The notes under the pieces were generated by a model. It saw only the letters and a list, made by a program, of their open reading frames with translations, did no database searches and was not told where the DNA came from. The translations under genes and the position numbers were made by a program. This document shows positions 23,842 to 33,697 of a DNA stretch of 49,908 bases, piece after piece; position 1 is the first letter of the stretch, and each line of letters starts with the position of its first letter. The stretch lies in assembly GCF_016908635.1 (NCBI RefSeq), contig NZ_JAFBEG010000017.1, positions 1-49,908 of the forward strand, given 5' to 3'. Origin of the DNA: Sporohalobacter salinus. Lineage in GTDB: Bacteria > Bacillota > Halanaerobiia > Halobacteroidales > Acetohalobiaceae.

Positions 23842-25356
23842 TTACTCTTCTTCTCGATGAAACTCCTTACTCCCTAATTCATTTAATAACTTTTGAGCTT
23901 TAATATTATCCAAAGCTGTTTCTACTTCTGCTTGAGAACCAAAATCATTAACTTGTTCAGTTATTATATCACTATTCATTAAAGTTCCATAACCACCAAC
24001 ACAACCTCCTGAACATCCCATTCCTTCAATGAAGTAATTTTCATACTGATTAGCCTTAGCTAATTTTAAAGTCTTAATACATTCAGCTATTCCTTCCGCT
24101 TTAATAGTATTAATTTCAATTTCAGAATCAAGTTGGTCAAGTGAACCTGAAACTGCTTTTACTAAACCTCCTGATCGTGCAAAAGTTCTACCAAAATCAG
24201 ATGCTTCTTCAAATTCATTATTAGTTTCTATATCAACTAAATTAATTCCAGCCCCTACAAATAAAGATCCTAACTCTTCAAAGGTAAGTACAGCATCAAT
24301 TTCTTCTTGTCCTAAAGCCTCTCCCTTTTTGGCAAGACAAGGTCCAATAAATACTAATTTAGCTTCTGGATTCTCAGCTTTTAATACTTTAGCTATGGCT
24401 ACCATAGGTGAGACAGTAGTAGACACATTAGTCAATAACTCAGGATATTCTTGTTTAATTAAAGTAAGAAAGGCTGGGCAACAAGAAGTAGTTAAATAAT
24501 CCTGCTCATCAGGAACTTTATCCGCCACCTCTTTTGCTTCTTCAATAGCTACAATATCTGCTCCTAAGGCCACTTCTCGGATTTGATCAAAATTTAATTT
24601 TTTCAATCCCTTTTTTATTTGGGCAGAAGTTACCTCTAGACCAAACTGACCAACAAATGATGGAGCTAAAACTGCTATTGTTTCTTTGGTTTTTAGCATT
24701 TCTATAACTTGAATGAGTTGTGCTTTATAGGTAATAGCACCAAAAGGACAAGCTTGAATACAGTTCCCACAAGAAACACAATGTTCATAATCAATATCTG
24801 CCTGTCTATTATTATCTGCTTTAATTGCATCTGTTTCACAAGCTAATACACACGGACGATTACTTTCCACAATAGCATTATACGGACAAGCTTTTTTACA
24901 TAATCCACATTCTATACATTTCTCTTGATCGATATAAGCTTGACTCCCAACAATAATAATTGCTTCTTGAGGACAAACGTGCATGCAATTATGATCAACA
25001 CAATTACGACAAGCCTCACTCACCTTATATTTATCTACTGGACATCGATCACAAGCAATTTCTAATATATTAACTACTGGTGATAAATCTTGCTGATTAG
25101 TCAAGGCTTTGTCAACTAGTTGACTTAAGTTCTCCACCTCTCCATTAGGGGGTAAACCTAAAGCAGACTTGATTCTATCATTAACAATAGCTCGTTCCTT
25201 GTGTACACAACATCGATAATTTAAGCCTTCATCAGGAATAATCTCTTTAGGTAAATTATTAATCTTTTCTCTTAATTTACCATTAAAAGCTAACTTAGAT
25301 AATTTATTAAATACTGTTCTTCTTAATTTAGTAATTTCCGATACATCTTGCCCCAT
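23842..25356 (-). CDS. [FeFe]-hydrogenase, group B-like
   Basis: A cytoplasmic iron hydrogenase of about 504 residues. Cluster motifs occur in order: CRNCVDHNCMHVCP, CIECGLCKKACP and CVSCGNCIQACP, an accessory [4Fe-4S] domain. The H-cluster domain follows with L1 TSCCPAF, L2 FIGPCLAKKGE and L3 EGMGCSGGCVGG. These L motifs fit group B rather than the classic group A (TSCCPGW, MPC, EVMACPGGC). The start is the ATG after AAAGGGGGG (25356), not the frame's upstream ATG at 25401. It is last in the operon, 1 base after a 2Fe-2S protein gene, which may be its electron partner. Confidence 0.88.
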   Translation of the reverse strand: MGQDVSEITKLRRTVFNKLSKLAFNGKLREKINNLPKEIIPDEGLNYRCCVHKERAIVNDRIKSALGLPPNGEVENLSQLVDKALTNQQDLSPVVNILEIACDRCPVDKYKVSEACRNCVDHNCMHVCPQEAIIIVGSQAYIDQEKCIECGLCKKACPYNAIVESNRPCVLACETDAIKADNNRQADIDYEHCVSCGNCIQACPFGAITYKAQLIQVIEMLKTKETIAVLAPSFVGQFGLEVTSAQIKKGLKKLNFDQIREVALGADIVAIEEAKEVADKVPDEQDYLTTSCCPAFLTLIKQEYPELLTNVSTTVSPMVAIAKVLKAENPEAKLVFIGPCLAKKGEALGQEEIDAVLTFEELGSLFVGAGINLVDIETNNEFEEASDFGRTFARSGGLVKAVSGSLDQLDSEIEINTIKAEGIAECIKTLKLAKANQYENYFIEGMGCSGGCVGGYGTLMNSDIITEQVNDFGSQAEVETALDNIKAQKLLNELGSKEFHREEE

Positions 25357-25357
25357 A

Positions 25358-25612
25358 TTATCCCCCCCTTTTATGATTTTGTTTCTGAGCTCTCTTTTCA
25401 ATTATCTCCTTTAATTCCTTAGGAGTAGAAGGTAAGTATATCTCTCCTTCTACTTCTACAGCCGGAGCGTCACTACAATGATTTAAACATTCTGCTACCT
25501 CTAGTTCCACATTTAAGTCCTGATTTTCCTGTAGCTTTCTTACCATTGAAATTAAGTTCTGAGCCCCCATCAAATGACAGGAAGTTCCAATACAAACTTT
25601 TACTTTCACCAT
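25358..25612 (-). CDS. Thioredoxin-like [2Fe-2S] ferredoxin (NuoE type)
   Basis: An 84-residue protein with the pattern C-x4-C...C-x3-C (CIGTSCHLMGA and AECLNHCSDAP), the [2Fe-2S] motif of NuoE/HydC-type subunits. The GAGGAGGTG site places the start at 25612 rather than at 25642. It probably carries electrons for the following hydrogenase. A second copy of this family opens the operon. Confidence 0.88.
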   Translation of the reverse strand: MVKVKVCIGTSCHLMGAQNLISMVRKLQENQDLNVELEVAECLNHCSDAPAVEVEGEIYLPSTPKELKEIIEKRAQKQNHKRGG

Positions 25613-25628
25613 TAGCACCTCCTCTAAT

Positions 25629-26786
25629 CTAAAACCATTCAATACTAATTTCTTTACCTTTTTCTCGTAAAGTATCAGCTAAATTAGTTATAATCTGTTT
25701 CCTAATCCCCATATCTTCCGGTAAATTCAAACTCTGATGAGCTGGATTAACAGATCTACCTACTAATAATTTTATATTATCGCTTCTTAATAATATATCT
25801 GTTAATTGAGTAGCACCATCTTTTTCATCTGGTAAATTTTCAGGATAATCAGTTTCTTCTAGCTTTTCTAATGTCTTATTTAGTGTTAGTAATCCCTCAG
25901 TTACCAGATCAATCCCTTCTATTTTTGAAACCGGTGGAACATCAGGGTCATAATACCTCAACTTAACTTCCAACTCTTTATCCAATTCACGAGCTACAAT
26001 TTGAGCAGTAGTTCCACCACAAATCACTTTTTTATCAGCTTCTTCTGTCCTTAATTTATCCACCACCTGAGCATCCATCTTTTTATCTTTAGGTGGTCCA
26101 GTAAATATAGTAACTTCTCTTTCTTCTCTATATTTAACTACTACAGCTGTTGTATCATCTCCAGGTTCAGAACAATAATAACCTTTACAGATATCTATAA
26201 TTTTCTGAGCTAGCTGGTGACTATTATCATACTTATCAACATATTTCTTCAAATAGTCACAAATCCCCTCCCAACCTAAACCAAAATTAAGTAAACCTCC
26301 AATTCCAGCGTGAACTACTCCATCGCTAACTAACATTATCATATCTCCCTTAGACATTTGAAAGTGGGCCTCCTTAATCTCCTTATCACCCACTCTATGT
26401 TTTTCCATCTCTAGCTGAGATATATTACCTTGATTATCAATATAAAAGGAAGGAGGATTATCTATCTCTATTAAATAAGCCTGCCCGTTATTAAAAACCT
26501 GTAAGACAGATAAAGTAGAATAAGCTAACTGTCGTTCTTGACATACAGGCAGAGTCTGAGTAATTGTATCTACTACTTCTTCAATTGAAATTCCATTTTC
26601 TAGCAATCCACGAGCAATTCTAGTTGTTAAAGTCGATAAAATATTTGCCTTAACTCCACTTCCTAAACCATCAGATAAAACTATAATCTTTGAATCTTCA
26701 TTACTAGCAATTTCAATACTATCTCCACATAATTCTTCTCCTTCTTCAGCTAAATAAGCCGTACCAGTTTCTACCTGCATAATCAT
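25629..26786 (-). CDS. SpoIIE-type PP2C serine phosphatase
   Basis: A 385-residue protein whose first 220 residues are a SpoIIE/PP2C domain. The metal-binding aspartates are visible at LSDGLGSGVKA, MLVSDGVVHAG and EPGDDTTAVVV. A C-terminal region of about 160 residues (EVTIFTGPPKDKKMDAQVVD, then VICGGTTAQIVARELDKELE) resembles what follows PP2C in hydrogenase clusters. The start overlaps the upstream hydrogenase stop (ATGA). It would dephosphorylate a partner in response to the sensory hydrogenase; the target is not identified. Confidence 0.88.
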   Translation of the reverse strand: MIMQVETGTAYLAEEGEELCGDSIEIASNEDSKIIVLSDGLGSGVKANILSTLTTRIARGLLENGISIEEVVDTITQTLPVCQERQLAYSTLSVLQVFNNGQAYLIEIDNPPSFYIDNQGNISQLEMEKHRVGDKEIKEAHFQMSKGDMIMLVSDGVVHAGIGGLLNFGLGWEGICDYLKKYVDKYDNSHQLAQKIIDICKGYYCSEPGDDTTAVVVKYREEREVTIFTGPPKDKKMDAQVVDKLRTEEADKKVICGGTTAQIVARELDKELEVKLRYYDPDVPPVSKIEGIDLVTEGLLTLNKTLEKLEETDYPENLPDEKDGATQLTDILLRSDNIKLLVGRSVNPAHQSLNLPEDMGIRKQIITNLADTLREKGKEISIEWF

Positions 26787-28483
26787 CTGTCCTCCTCTTG
26801 CATCAATTCTCTTACTTCATGTAGAATAGCTTTAGTTTCAGAAGTAGATTCACCTAATAAACCCGCTATTTCTTGAGCAACTTTCATCTGTTTGTTAATT
26901 ACTGCATTAGCCCGCTTTAAGGTTTTCTCCTTCATATTAGCCATCTTTTCTTTATGTCTCTCTCGTTCAGTAATATCAGCTAAAATTCCAATTACCAATT
27001 CATATTCAGGAACAGAAAATATAGCCTTTTCCACCACTACTCCATATTGTTCATATTCCATCTTCTTTTTAGCAATATTCTTACCTGTCTCCCAAACTTT
27101 CACAAAATCACTAGGATCAACATATTTATCTAATTTATTACCAATAGGAGATTTTCGATTTCGATTAAATAATTTATTAGCCCGCGGATTAAATTTCTGA
27201 ATTACCATATCTTTATCAACTACAATAATAGCATTAGGAGAAGATTTAACTATTATATCAGTCAATGTCTCCATTTTGCCCTTCATATAAGGAATACACA
27301 TCTTTTCTTCAGCCTGCCCCTGATAAACAGCTACTGCTTTATCACGACAAGTATCATAACCACATCCACCACAATCTAACTCATCTTCAGAACTAAATTT
27401 ACCTAACTGAGATAAAATAGAATTAATTTGATTTTCTGTGGGCATTTCTTCCTCTATTTGTTGATTAGTATAATACCGAGTTAATCCAATATTTATGTTC
27501 TCTTGTTTATTAGAAGTAGATCTCTTATTTACTAAATTTCGAGAATAGTTAACTACCTTTTCACGCCGCGCGTGAAGCCCTAAATCAGAAGAAATTCCTG
27601 GACCATTAATACACCCTCCTACACAGATAAGTGCTTCAATAAACTGAGGATTGATTTCTCCCGCTAGTAAATCTTCAAACGTATCAATGCAATTTTTGAC
27701 TCCTGAAACAGTAATTATATCAGTATTAAATTCATTATCAATTCCTGCTGCCTGTAACACTCCTTTCTCAACAGGAAAAGCAGTCGACCAATTAACTGAT
27801 AGATCATCAAATTGAGATTCTGGCAACTCTTCTGGAATCAATTGTTGATCATCAAACAACTCCTGTAATTGATCAAAAGTAATTGCTAAATCTATTGCCT
27901 CCTGTATACTATCCCAAGTTATTTCCTCTAATTTAGCAATACAAGGCCCGATAAATACTACCTCTACATCCGAATATTTTTCCTTAATCAACCTTCCATG
28001 AGCTACCATAGGAGAAACACTATTAGATAAATACGAAATCAATTCAGGATAATGTTTTTCAATTAAACTAACTACTGCTGGACAACAAGCCGAAATAATT
28101 GGTTGGGAACGGTCACTAATTGATTGTTGATAATAATCAGCTATTATTTTTGCTCCTTGAGCTGTCTCTTCTACTGCATAAAATCCTAATTTTTTTAAAG
28201 CAGTTACTAATTTGTGAGGGCTAAAGTCAAATTCAGCTATAAAGGATGGCGCTACGCTAGCTACTAACTTTTTTTGCTGTAATTTTTCTTTTAGCTGAGT
28301 CAAATGATTGGTGACTTCTTTAGCATTCTGGGGACAAATTTCAATACACTTACCACATTTAATACATTTTTCTTCAATGACTTCAGCTTGATTATTTTTA
28401 ATTCCGATTGCTTTTAACTCACAATTGCGCAAACACCGATAACAGTCTTTACAATCTGACTCACTCAGCTTAATAATCTCCAT
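26783..28483 (-). CDS. Sensory [FeFe]-hydrogenase with PAS domain (HydS-like, group C)
   Basis: A 566-residue multidomain protein. First come two [4Fe-4S] motifs (CKDCYRCLRNC and CIKCGKCIEICP). The H-cluster domain follows with L1 SACCPAV, L2 FIGPCIAKLEE and L3 ICVGGCINGPG. Then there is a four-cysteine Fe-S domain (LDCGGCGYDTCRDKA), a PAS domain (ITDIIVKSSPNAIIVVDKDM-like through GILADITERERH), and a final coiled coil. The altered L motifs and PAS module mark group C sensory hydrogenases. It probably senses H2 or redox state and signals to the PP2C phosphatase encoded next, with which it overlaps by 4 bases. Confidence 0.88.
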   Translation of the reverse strand: MEIIKLSESDCKDCYRCLRNCELKAIGIKNNQAEVIEEKCIKCGKCIEICPQNAKEVTNHLTQLKEKLQQKKLVASVAPSFIAEFDFSPHKLVTALKKLGFYAVEETAQGAKIIADYYQQSISDRSQPIISACCPAVVSLIEKHYPELISYLSNSVSPMVAHGRLIKEKYSDVEVVFIGPCIAKLEEITWDSIQEAIDLAITFDQLQELFDDQQLIPEELPESQFDDLSVNWSTAFPVEKGVLQAAGIDNEFNTDIITVSGVKNCIDTFEDLLAGEINPQFIEALICVGGCINGPGISSDLGLHARREKVVNYSRNLVNKRSTSNKQENINIGLTRYYTNQQIEEEMPTENQINSILSQLGKFSSEDELDCGGCGYDTCRDKAVAVYQGQAEEKMCIPYMKGKMETLTDIIVKSSPNAIIVVDKDMVIQKFNPRANKLFNRNRKSPIGNKLDKYVDPSDFVKVWETGKNIAKKKMEYEQYGVVVEKAIFSVPEYELVIGILADITERERHKEKMANMKEKTLKRANAVINKQMKVAQEIAGLLGESTSETKAILHEVRELMQEEDR

Positions 28484-28484
28484 T

Positions 28485-28730
28485 CTACTCCCCTCCTTTC
28501 AATTGAAAATAAAAAATTTCTTCTATATTATCTGGAGATACATTAGTCATAATTTCATCATCAAACTTAACAACTACTCCTTCTGTACATCTTCCAAAAC
28601 AAAAAGAAGCACTAAACTCAATTTCCGATTCAATCCCACTCTCCTCAACTAACTCTTTTAATCTTTCTACTATCTCTGGAGCCCCTTTTAAATGACAACT
28701 ACTTCCAACACAAACTGTAATTTTTTTCAT
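28485..28730 (-). CDS. Thioredoxin-like [2Fe-2S] ferredoxin (NuoE type)
   Basis: An 81-residue first gene of the hydrogenase operon, with CVGSSCHLKGA and ASFCFGRCTEG supplying C-x4-C and C-x3-C for a [2Fe-2S] cluster. It likely passes electrons to or from the sensory hydrogenase 1 base downstream. AGGAG precedes the ATG. Confidence 0.88.
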   Translation of the reverse strand: MKKITVCVGSSCHLKGAPEIVERLKELVEESGIESEIEFSASFCFGRCTEGVVVKFDDEIMTNVSPDNIEEIFYFQLKGGE

Positions 28731-28794
28731 AATACCCGACTCCTTGTTATTTTTTTCACATACAGGTCAAAAAATAATCTTTTAGTTTAGCCTT

Positions 28795-28823
28795 ATTTTA
28801 TCACAAATTAATAATAGCTACAA
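28795..28823 (-). promoter_or_regulatory. Candidate promoter of the hydrogenase operon
   Basis: On the minus strand: TTGTAG (28818-28823), a 17-base spacer, and TAAAAT (28795-28800), about 65 bases upstream of the first ATG. Confidence 0.5.
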
Positions 28824-28922
28824 TGACTATAAAAAAGGAACAATATTTAGAAAAATCACATTTTATCAACTAAATCCCTTCCACTTCTATATTACCTCCT
28901 ACTAATAATAAAGCTTTAACTT

Positions 28923-29897
28923 TTAAAAGAATATCGTAATTAAACTAATAATTAAAATTAATTGACTGATAAAAATTAAAGCTCCTACTACTAAAGCCTG
29001 AAGACCTTGCTTGATCAAACTAGAAATTCTAACTCTAAGACCAATTCCAGCCATAGCTACAATTAATAGCAATTCACCTAAACTTTTAAGAAAAGTAATC
29101 ATTCCCTGAGGTAAAAAATGCAAAGTACCTATAATACTCAAAATGAAGAAACCAATAATAAATGGTGGAATACTAACTTTGCTTTTAGCACTATCACTTT
29201 CCTGATCTATTAATAGACTTAATACTAAAACTACAGGTCCTAACATTAAAATGCGTCCCATTTTGACTACCGTTGCTAATTTTCCTACCGTATCACTAAT
29301 AGAAAAACTAGATGCTACCACCTGACCAGTAGCCTGCAAGGTACTACCAATCATCAAACCACTAACTGGATCAGCTAACTTCAATGCATAAGTCAAAAAA
29401 GGCATTAGAAAAATTCCTATTGTTCCTAATAAATTAACTACACTAATAGAAAGACCTACCTCTTCTTCTTTACCTTCTACAACAGGTTTTACTGCTGCAA
29501 TAGCTGAAGAGCCACAAACAGCATTCCCTACTCCTAATAAAAAACTAAAAGCTTTAGACAACCCCATCATTCTTCCTAGTAAATATCCAATACTTATTGT
29601 GCTCACTACCATAACCATGATAATCAAAATTGAAGAAAGACCAAGCTCTGCTAAGACATTCAACTCCAGTTTCAATCCCATCAACACAATCGCTAGAGCA
29701 AGAACTTTCTTAGCTGCAAATTTAATTCCTGAATTATAATCACCTTCTAATTTAAATAAGTTTCCAACAACTATCCCCAAAATAATGGCTGAAGTTACTC
29801 CTCCCAAATGAGAAACCCAATTAGATAAATACTTTCCACTTAATCCAATAACAATTGCTAAAATTAATCCTGGTAATTTATCTTTAATCTCTTTCAT
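28923..29897 (-). CDS. YeiH/UPF0324-family transporter
   Basis: A 324-residue, roughly ten-helix inner-membrane protein of the YeiH family (putative sulfate/sulfonate exporters). Family signatures are IILGIVVGNLF, VLMGLKLELNVLAELG, GVGNAVCGSSAIAAVKPVVE and GSTLQATGQVVASS. The substrate is not certain. It is divergent from a LysR regulator, the usual arrangement for this family (yeiH-yeiE), so that protein is the likely controller. Confidence 0.9.
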   Translation of the reverse strand: MKEIKDKLPGLILAIVIGLSGKYLSNWVSHLGGVTSAIILGIVVGNLFKLEGDYNSGIKFAAKKVLALAIVLMGLKLELNVLAELGLSSILIIMVMVVSTISIGYLLGRMMGLSKAFSFLLGVGNAVCGSSAIAAVKPVVEGKEEEVGLSISVVNLLGTIGIFLMPFLTYALKLADPVSGLMIGSTLQATGQVVASSFSISDTVGKLATVVKMGRILMLGPVVLVLSLLIDQESDSAKSKVSIPPFIIGFFILSIIGTLHFLPQGMITFLKSLGELLLIVAMAGIGLRVRISSLIKQGLQALVVGALIFISQLILIISLITIFF

Positions 29898-29951
29898 TTA
29901 ATTAGCCACCTTTCTTTAACCTTTTATATAATTGATTATCAGCAAACCAGT

Positions 29952-29996
29952 AATATTATATTATTCTTCTTTACATTAGTAAAATAATATAATATT
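29952..29996. promoter_or_regulatory. Large dyad between yeiH-like and lysR genes
   Basis: AATATTATATTATT (29952-29965) and its exact complement (29983-29996) flank a 17-base spacer. Position in the divergent promoter region suggests a LysR-type operator. Confidence 0.6.
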
Positions 29997-30033
29997 ATTA
30001 AATATATAATCAAATACTTATAGGAGGCCTAAT

Positions 30034-30939
30034 ATGAAGTATAATCTTAATTTGAGAGAACTTAAAATCTTCGTTACTGTCTGCAAAACAGGTAGTATGT
30101 CTAAAACGGCTGAAAAACTATATGTAACCCAACCTGCTATTAGCCAAACCATTTCTGATCTAGAAGAAAAACTCAACGTAAAACTCTTTGACCGAATAAA
30201 ACGAAATTTAAATCTGACACATTCCGGCAAAATACTCTTAAAATATAGTCAAAAAGTTCTCCTTCTTATTGATGAAACTCAAAATACCATCGAAGATATA
30301 GCAAATATGAAACAGGGACAGCTCTCTATTGGAGCCAGCATGACAATAGGAACTTATTTAGTACCAAATATAATCCAAAATTTTAGTCAAGAATTTGAAA
30401 ATATTAAGCTCCCATTTATAATCGATAATACAAGTATCATCGAAAGAATGATCCTTGATAATGAAATTGATATTGGATTAGTTGAAGGCCCCATCAAATC
30501 AGAAGATATTATTGTCAAACCTTTCTTTGATGATAAGCTTTATTTAGTCTGCTCTCTAAAACACAAATGGGCTAATAAAAAAAAGATTAATCCCAAAGAA
30601 ATTAAAACCGAAGAATTAATTATGCGTGAAGAAGGAAGCGGAACCAGAGCAGTTATTGAAAATAATCTCTATCAAGCTAACTTAGAATATAATATAAAAC
30701 ATGTTTTAAATAATATAGAAGCAATTAAAAAAACAATAGAGGCCAATATGGGAATCTCTTTCTTACCTAAAATTTCAATTGAAGAAGAAATTAAACAAAA
30801 CAAACTAGTAGCTAAAGAGATTGAAGGGATTAATTTTACTAGACAATTTAGAATCATCTATCATAAAGATAAGTACCGTTCACCATTATTTAAAGAATTT
30901 ATAAATTATCTACACCAAAAAACAAAGACATCCAGCTAA
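30034..30939 (+). CDS. LysR-family regulator (CysL/YeiE-like)
   Basis: A 301-residue protein. The N-terminal helix-turn-helix is standard: LRELKIFVTVCKTGSMSKTA, then LYVTQPAISQTISDLEEKLN. An effector domain follows with LSIGASMTIGTYLVPNII and MREEGSGTRAVIE, the latter typical of CysL/CbbR relatives. AGGAGG precedes the ATG. It probably regulates the divergent YeiH-like transporter. The gene ends 22 bases from the convergent thiC. Confidence 0.9.
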   Translation: MKYNLNLRELKIFVTVCKTGSMSKTAEKLYVTQPAISQTISDLEEKLNVKLFDRIKRNLNLTHSGKILLKYSQKVLLLIDETQNTIEDIANMKQGQLSIGASMTIGTYLVPNIIQNFSQEFENIKLPFIIDNTSIIERMILDNEIDIGLVEGPIKSEDIIVKPFFDDKLYLVCSLKHKWANKKKINPKEIKTEELIMREEGSGTRAVIENNLYQANLEYNIKHVLNNIEAIKKTIEANMGISFLPKISIEEEIKQNKLVAKEIEGINFTRQFRIIYHKDKYRSPLFKEFINYLHQKTKTSS

Positions 30940-30961
30940 AAAGCTGAATGCCAATTATAAT

Positions 30962-32245
30962 TTATAATGCTTCCTCTACTACCTTCATTGCACAATATGA
31001 CCCACACATAGTACAAGCATCTTCGGCTTTCAAGTTTTGATTATGAGCAGCCCTTGATTCTTTAGCTTTTTTAGAATCAATTGCCAGTTCAATCTGCTGA
31101 TCCCAATCCAGCGATTTACGAGCTTTAGCCATCTGCAGGTCCTGTTTTTTCGCACTAGAGTTTCCTTTAGCAATATCAGCAGCATGAGCTGCAATCTTTG
31201 TAGCAATAACTCCCTCTCGTACTTCTTCTATATTAGGTAAACCAATATGTTCAGCCGGAGTTACATAACATAAGAAATCTGCTCCACAACTTGCAGCCAT
31301 TGTACCTCCAATTGCGGATGTAATATGATCATATCCTACAGCAATATCTGTTACTAACGGACCTAAAACATAGAAAGGAGCTCCTTTACATAATTCCTTC
31401 TGTAGTTGAATATTAGTCTCTATTTGATCAAAGGGAACGTGGCCTGGTCCTTCTACCATTACTTGTACTTCAGCCTCACGAGCTCTATCCACTAACTCTC
31501 CAAGAACTAATAACTCATGAATTTGGCTACGATCCGTAGCATCAGCCAAAGACCCTGGACGCAATCCATCACCTAAACTTAGAGTAACATCATATTTATA
31601 AGCTATCTCCAATAAGCGATCATAATATTCATATAATGGATTTTCAGCTTCATTATGCAGCATCCAGCCTGTGATAAAAGAACCGCCTCGACTTACTATA
31701 TCAGTTACTCTACCTTCATCTTTTAGATGACGAATAGTCTCTAAAGTTAATCCACAGTGAACAGTAATAAAATCCACCCCGTCCCGAGCATGTTCTTCAA
31801 TCACTTTAAATAAATCATCTACAGTCATATCTACAATTGCTTTTCCGGCTTGTAGTGTCTCTACTGTAGCTTGATAAATCGGTACAGTTCCTAGCGGCAC
31901 CTCTGCCTCTGTGAGAATAGCCTGCCGTGTTTCTGTTATTTTATCACCAGTAGATAAATCCATTACTGCATCAGCTCCAGCTGAAACAGCTACTTTTAGT
32001 TTTTCTAATTCTTTATCTATTTCCGAAAGGTCCTCGGATGTCCCAAAGTTAGCATTGACCTTAGTAGTCAAACCTTCTCCAAAGCCATTAGGCTCTAAGT
32101 TTTTATGATTCTTATTAGCTGGAATCACAATCTTACCTTCAGCTATCTTCTCTCGAATAAACTCAACACTAACTTCCTCTTTTTGAGCTACTTGTTCCAT
32201 CTCTAATGTTATTTCTCCTGCTTTTGCTTTTGTCATTTGGGTCAT
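30962..32245 (-). CDS. thiC: Phosphomethylpyrimidine synthase ThiC
   Basis: A radical-SAM enzyme turning aminoimidazole ribotide into hydroxymethylpyrimidine phosphate for thiamine. It has 427 residues, the short Firmicute form. Visible are [52 protein letters not shown] and [10 protein letters not shown]. The C-terminal CTMCGSYC carries the C-x2-C-x4-C cluster motif. It is last in the thiD-E-M-C operon, 12 bases after thiM. Confidence 0.97.
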   Translation of the reverse strand: MTQMTKAKAGEITLEMEQVAQKEEVSVEFIREKIAEGKIVIPANKNHKNLEPNGFGEGLTTKVNANFGTSEDLSEIDKELEKLKVAVSAGADAVMDLSTGDKITETRQAILTEAEVPLGTVPIYQATVETLQAGKAIVDMTVDDLFKVIEEHARDGVDFITVHCGLTLETIRHLKDEGRVTDIVSRGGSFITGWMLHNEAENPLYEYYDRLLEIAYKYDVTLSLGDGLRPGSLADATDRSQIHELLVLGELVDRAREAEVQVMVEGPGHVPFDQIETNIQLQKELCKGAPFYVLGPLVTDIAVGYDHITSAIGGTMAASCGADFLCYVTPAEHIGLPNIEEVREGVIATKIAAHAADIAKGNSSAKKQDLQMAKARKSLDWDQQIELAIDSKKAKESRAAHNQNLKAEDACTMCGSYCAMKVVEEAL

Positions 32246-32256
32246 TATTATACCTC

Positions 32257-33042
32257 CTAAAGTTTAGTTACCTTCTGATTCTTATTTATTTTCTCGTCAG
32301 TCATTTCACTGACACTATCTAAAAATGCTAATTTATAACTGGCTGGCTTAGTTGATCTTTTACTAGCTATTTTACCTACTGTACCATAAGCAGTTACTGC
32401 AATTAAACTAGCCGTTAAGTAATCATCACTTACTCCTGCAAACACCCCTAAAGTACTACCTAACATACAGCCAGTACCTACAACTTGACCTAACAATGAA
32501 TGACCATTATTGACTTTGTAAACTACCTCTCCATTAGTTACAATATCTTCTGCACCAGATACTACCACTACTGTATCCTCTTCTACAGCTAATCTCTGAG
32601 CATTAGTTATAATTCCCTCATAATCACCTATAGACTCTACACCTTTGACTTCACCTTGGCTTTCAGCTAAAATACTTATTTCTCCTTGATTCCCTTTGAT
32701 TACTGCTATCTGAAGTTCATCTAATATCCGCCGAGCCATTTCTGTCCTAAAAGAAGTAGCCCCAACTCCAACAGGATCAAAGATAATCGGAACTCCTAAT
32801 TGTTTAGCAGCTCTACCAGCCTTAATCATTGCTTCTACCTGACTTTGATCTAAAGTCCCTATATTCAATACCAAGGCTTGAGCTGCCTCTACCATCTCAG
32901 CTACTTCCTCTTTAGCATAAGCCATTACTGGCAGGCCGCCCCAATGAAGTGTTATATTAGCACAATCATTAACAGTTACATTATTAGTTATATGATGTAC
33001 TAAAGGCTGTTTTTCCTTAACTCTGCTTAAGATTTCCTCCAT
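32257..33042 (-). CDS. thiM: Hydroxyethylthiazole kinase ThiM
   Basis: Phosphorylates hydroxyethylthiazole, salvaging the thiazole half of thiamine. Of 261 residues. It begins with [20 protein letters not shown] and [17 protein letters not shown], has [15 protein letters not shown], and the GxGC catalytic stretch [17 protein letters not shown]. It overlaps the end of thiE by 16 bases, so translation is coupled. Confidence 0.97.
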   Translation of the reverse strand: MEEILSRVKEKQPLVHHITNNVTVNDCANITLHWGGLPVMAYAKEEVAEMVEAAQALVLNIGTLDQSQVEAMIKAGRAAKQLGVPIIFDPVGVGATSFRTEMARRILDELQIAVIKGNQGEISILAESQGEVKGVESIGDYEGIITNAQRLAVEEDTVVVVSGAEDIVTNGEVVYKVNNGHSLLGQVVGTGCMLGSTLGVFAGVSDDYLTASLIAVTAYGTVGKIASKRSTKPASYKLAFLDSVSEMTDEKINKNQKVTKL

Positions 33043-33686
33043 TCTTTTTCCTCCCTTTTTGTCTCTTTAATTTTTGCCTTAAATTGCTCAGTTTTCTCCT
33101 GAATATTTACTGCTTGAGTCAAAGCTGAAATCACAGCTATAGAATCAGCCCCAGCAGAAATCACTTTATTGCTGTTTTCTTTAGTTAAACCACCTATTGC
33201 TACCATGGGAATATCTATTTTAGACTTAATTTCTTTTACTCTTTTTAATCCTACAGATTTTCTATCCTCTTTTAACTGCTTAGATTCAGTAGTAAAAATA
33301 GCACCTACTCCTAAGTAATCAGCCCCACCTTCTTCTGCTTTTACAGCTTCCTCTATATTAGCCACCGAAATCCCTATTAATTTATTCTGACCTAAAACTT
33401 TTCTAGCAGCTGATAATGGAAGATCATCCTGACCTAAATGTACTCCATCAGCATCAAGAGCTAAAGCTAAATCAACTCTATCATTGACAATAAAATCTAT
33501 TCCAGCTTCCCTAGTTAATTCTCTAATTTTCTCTCCAATTTTATATCTATAAGAGAGATCACCTTCTTTATCCCGCAGTTGAATCACATCTACTCCACCA
33601 GCAATGGCTGACTCTACTACTTCTAAAGTACTCCTCCCTGCTGACATTTCTTCTTCAGTCACTAAATATAAATTCCAATTTTCCAT
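33027..33686 (-). CDS. thiE: Thiamine-phosphate synthase ThiE
   Basis: Joins pyrimidine and thiazole phosphates into thiamine phosphate. A 219-residue TIM barrel with VDVIQLRDKEGDLS, FIVNDRVDLALALDADGVHL, GQDDLPLSAARKVLG, and PMVAIGGLTKENSNKVISAG (phosphate site). It is 11 bases downstream of thiD. Confidence 0.97.
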   Translation of the reverse strand: MENWNLYLVTEEEMSAGRSTLEVVESAIAGGVDVIQLRDKEGDLSYRYKIGEKIRELTREAGIDFIVNDRVDLALALDADGVHLGQDDLPLSAARKVLGQNKLIGISVANIEEAVKAEEGGADYLGVGAIFTTESKQLKEDRKSVGLKRVKEIKSKIDIPMVAIGGLTKENSNKVISAGADSIAVISALTQAVNIQEKTEQFKAKIKETKREEKEWRKS

Positions 33687-33697
33687 AATTCCCCCTC

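Noticed and set aside
28870-28944. Short open frame ending KALLLVGGNIEVEGI upstream of the hydrogenase operon
   Set aside because: Only about 24 codons, no start codon, overlaps the end of the YeiH-like gene and matches no family I recognise.
30672-30857. Minus-strand frame inside the lysR gene
   Set aside because: Hydrophobic by composition only; it lies wholly inside a conserved regulator gene.
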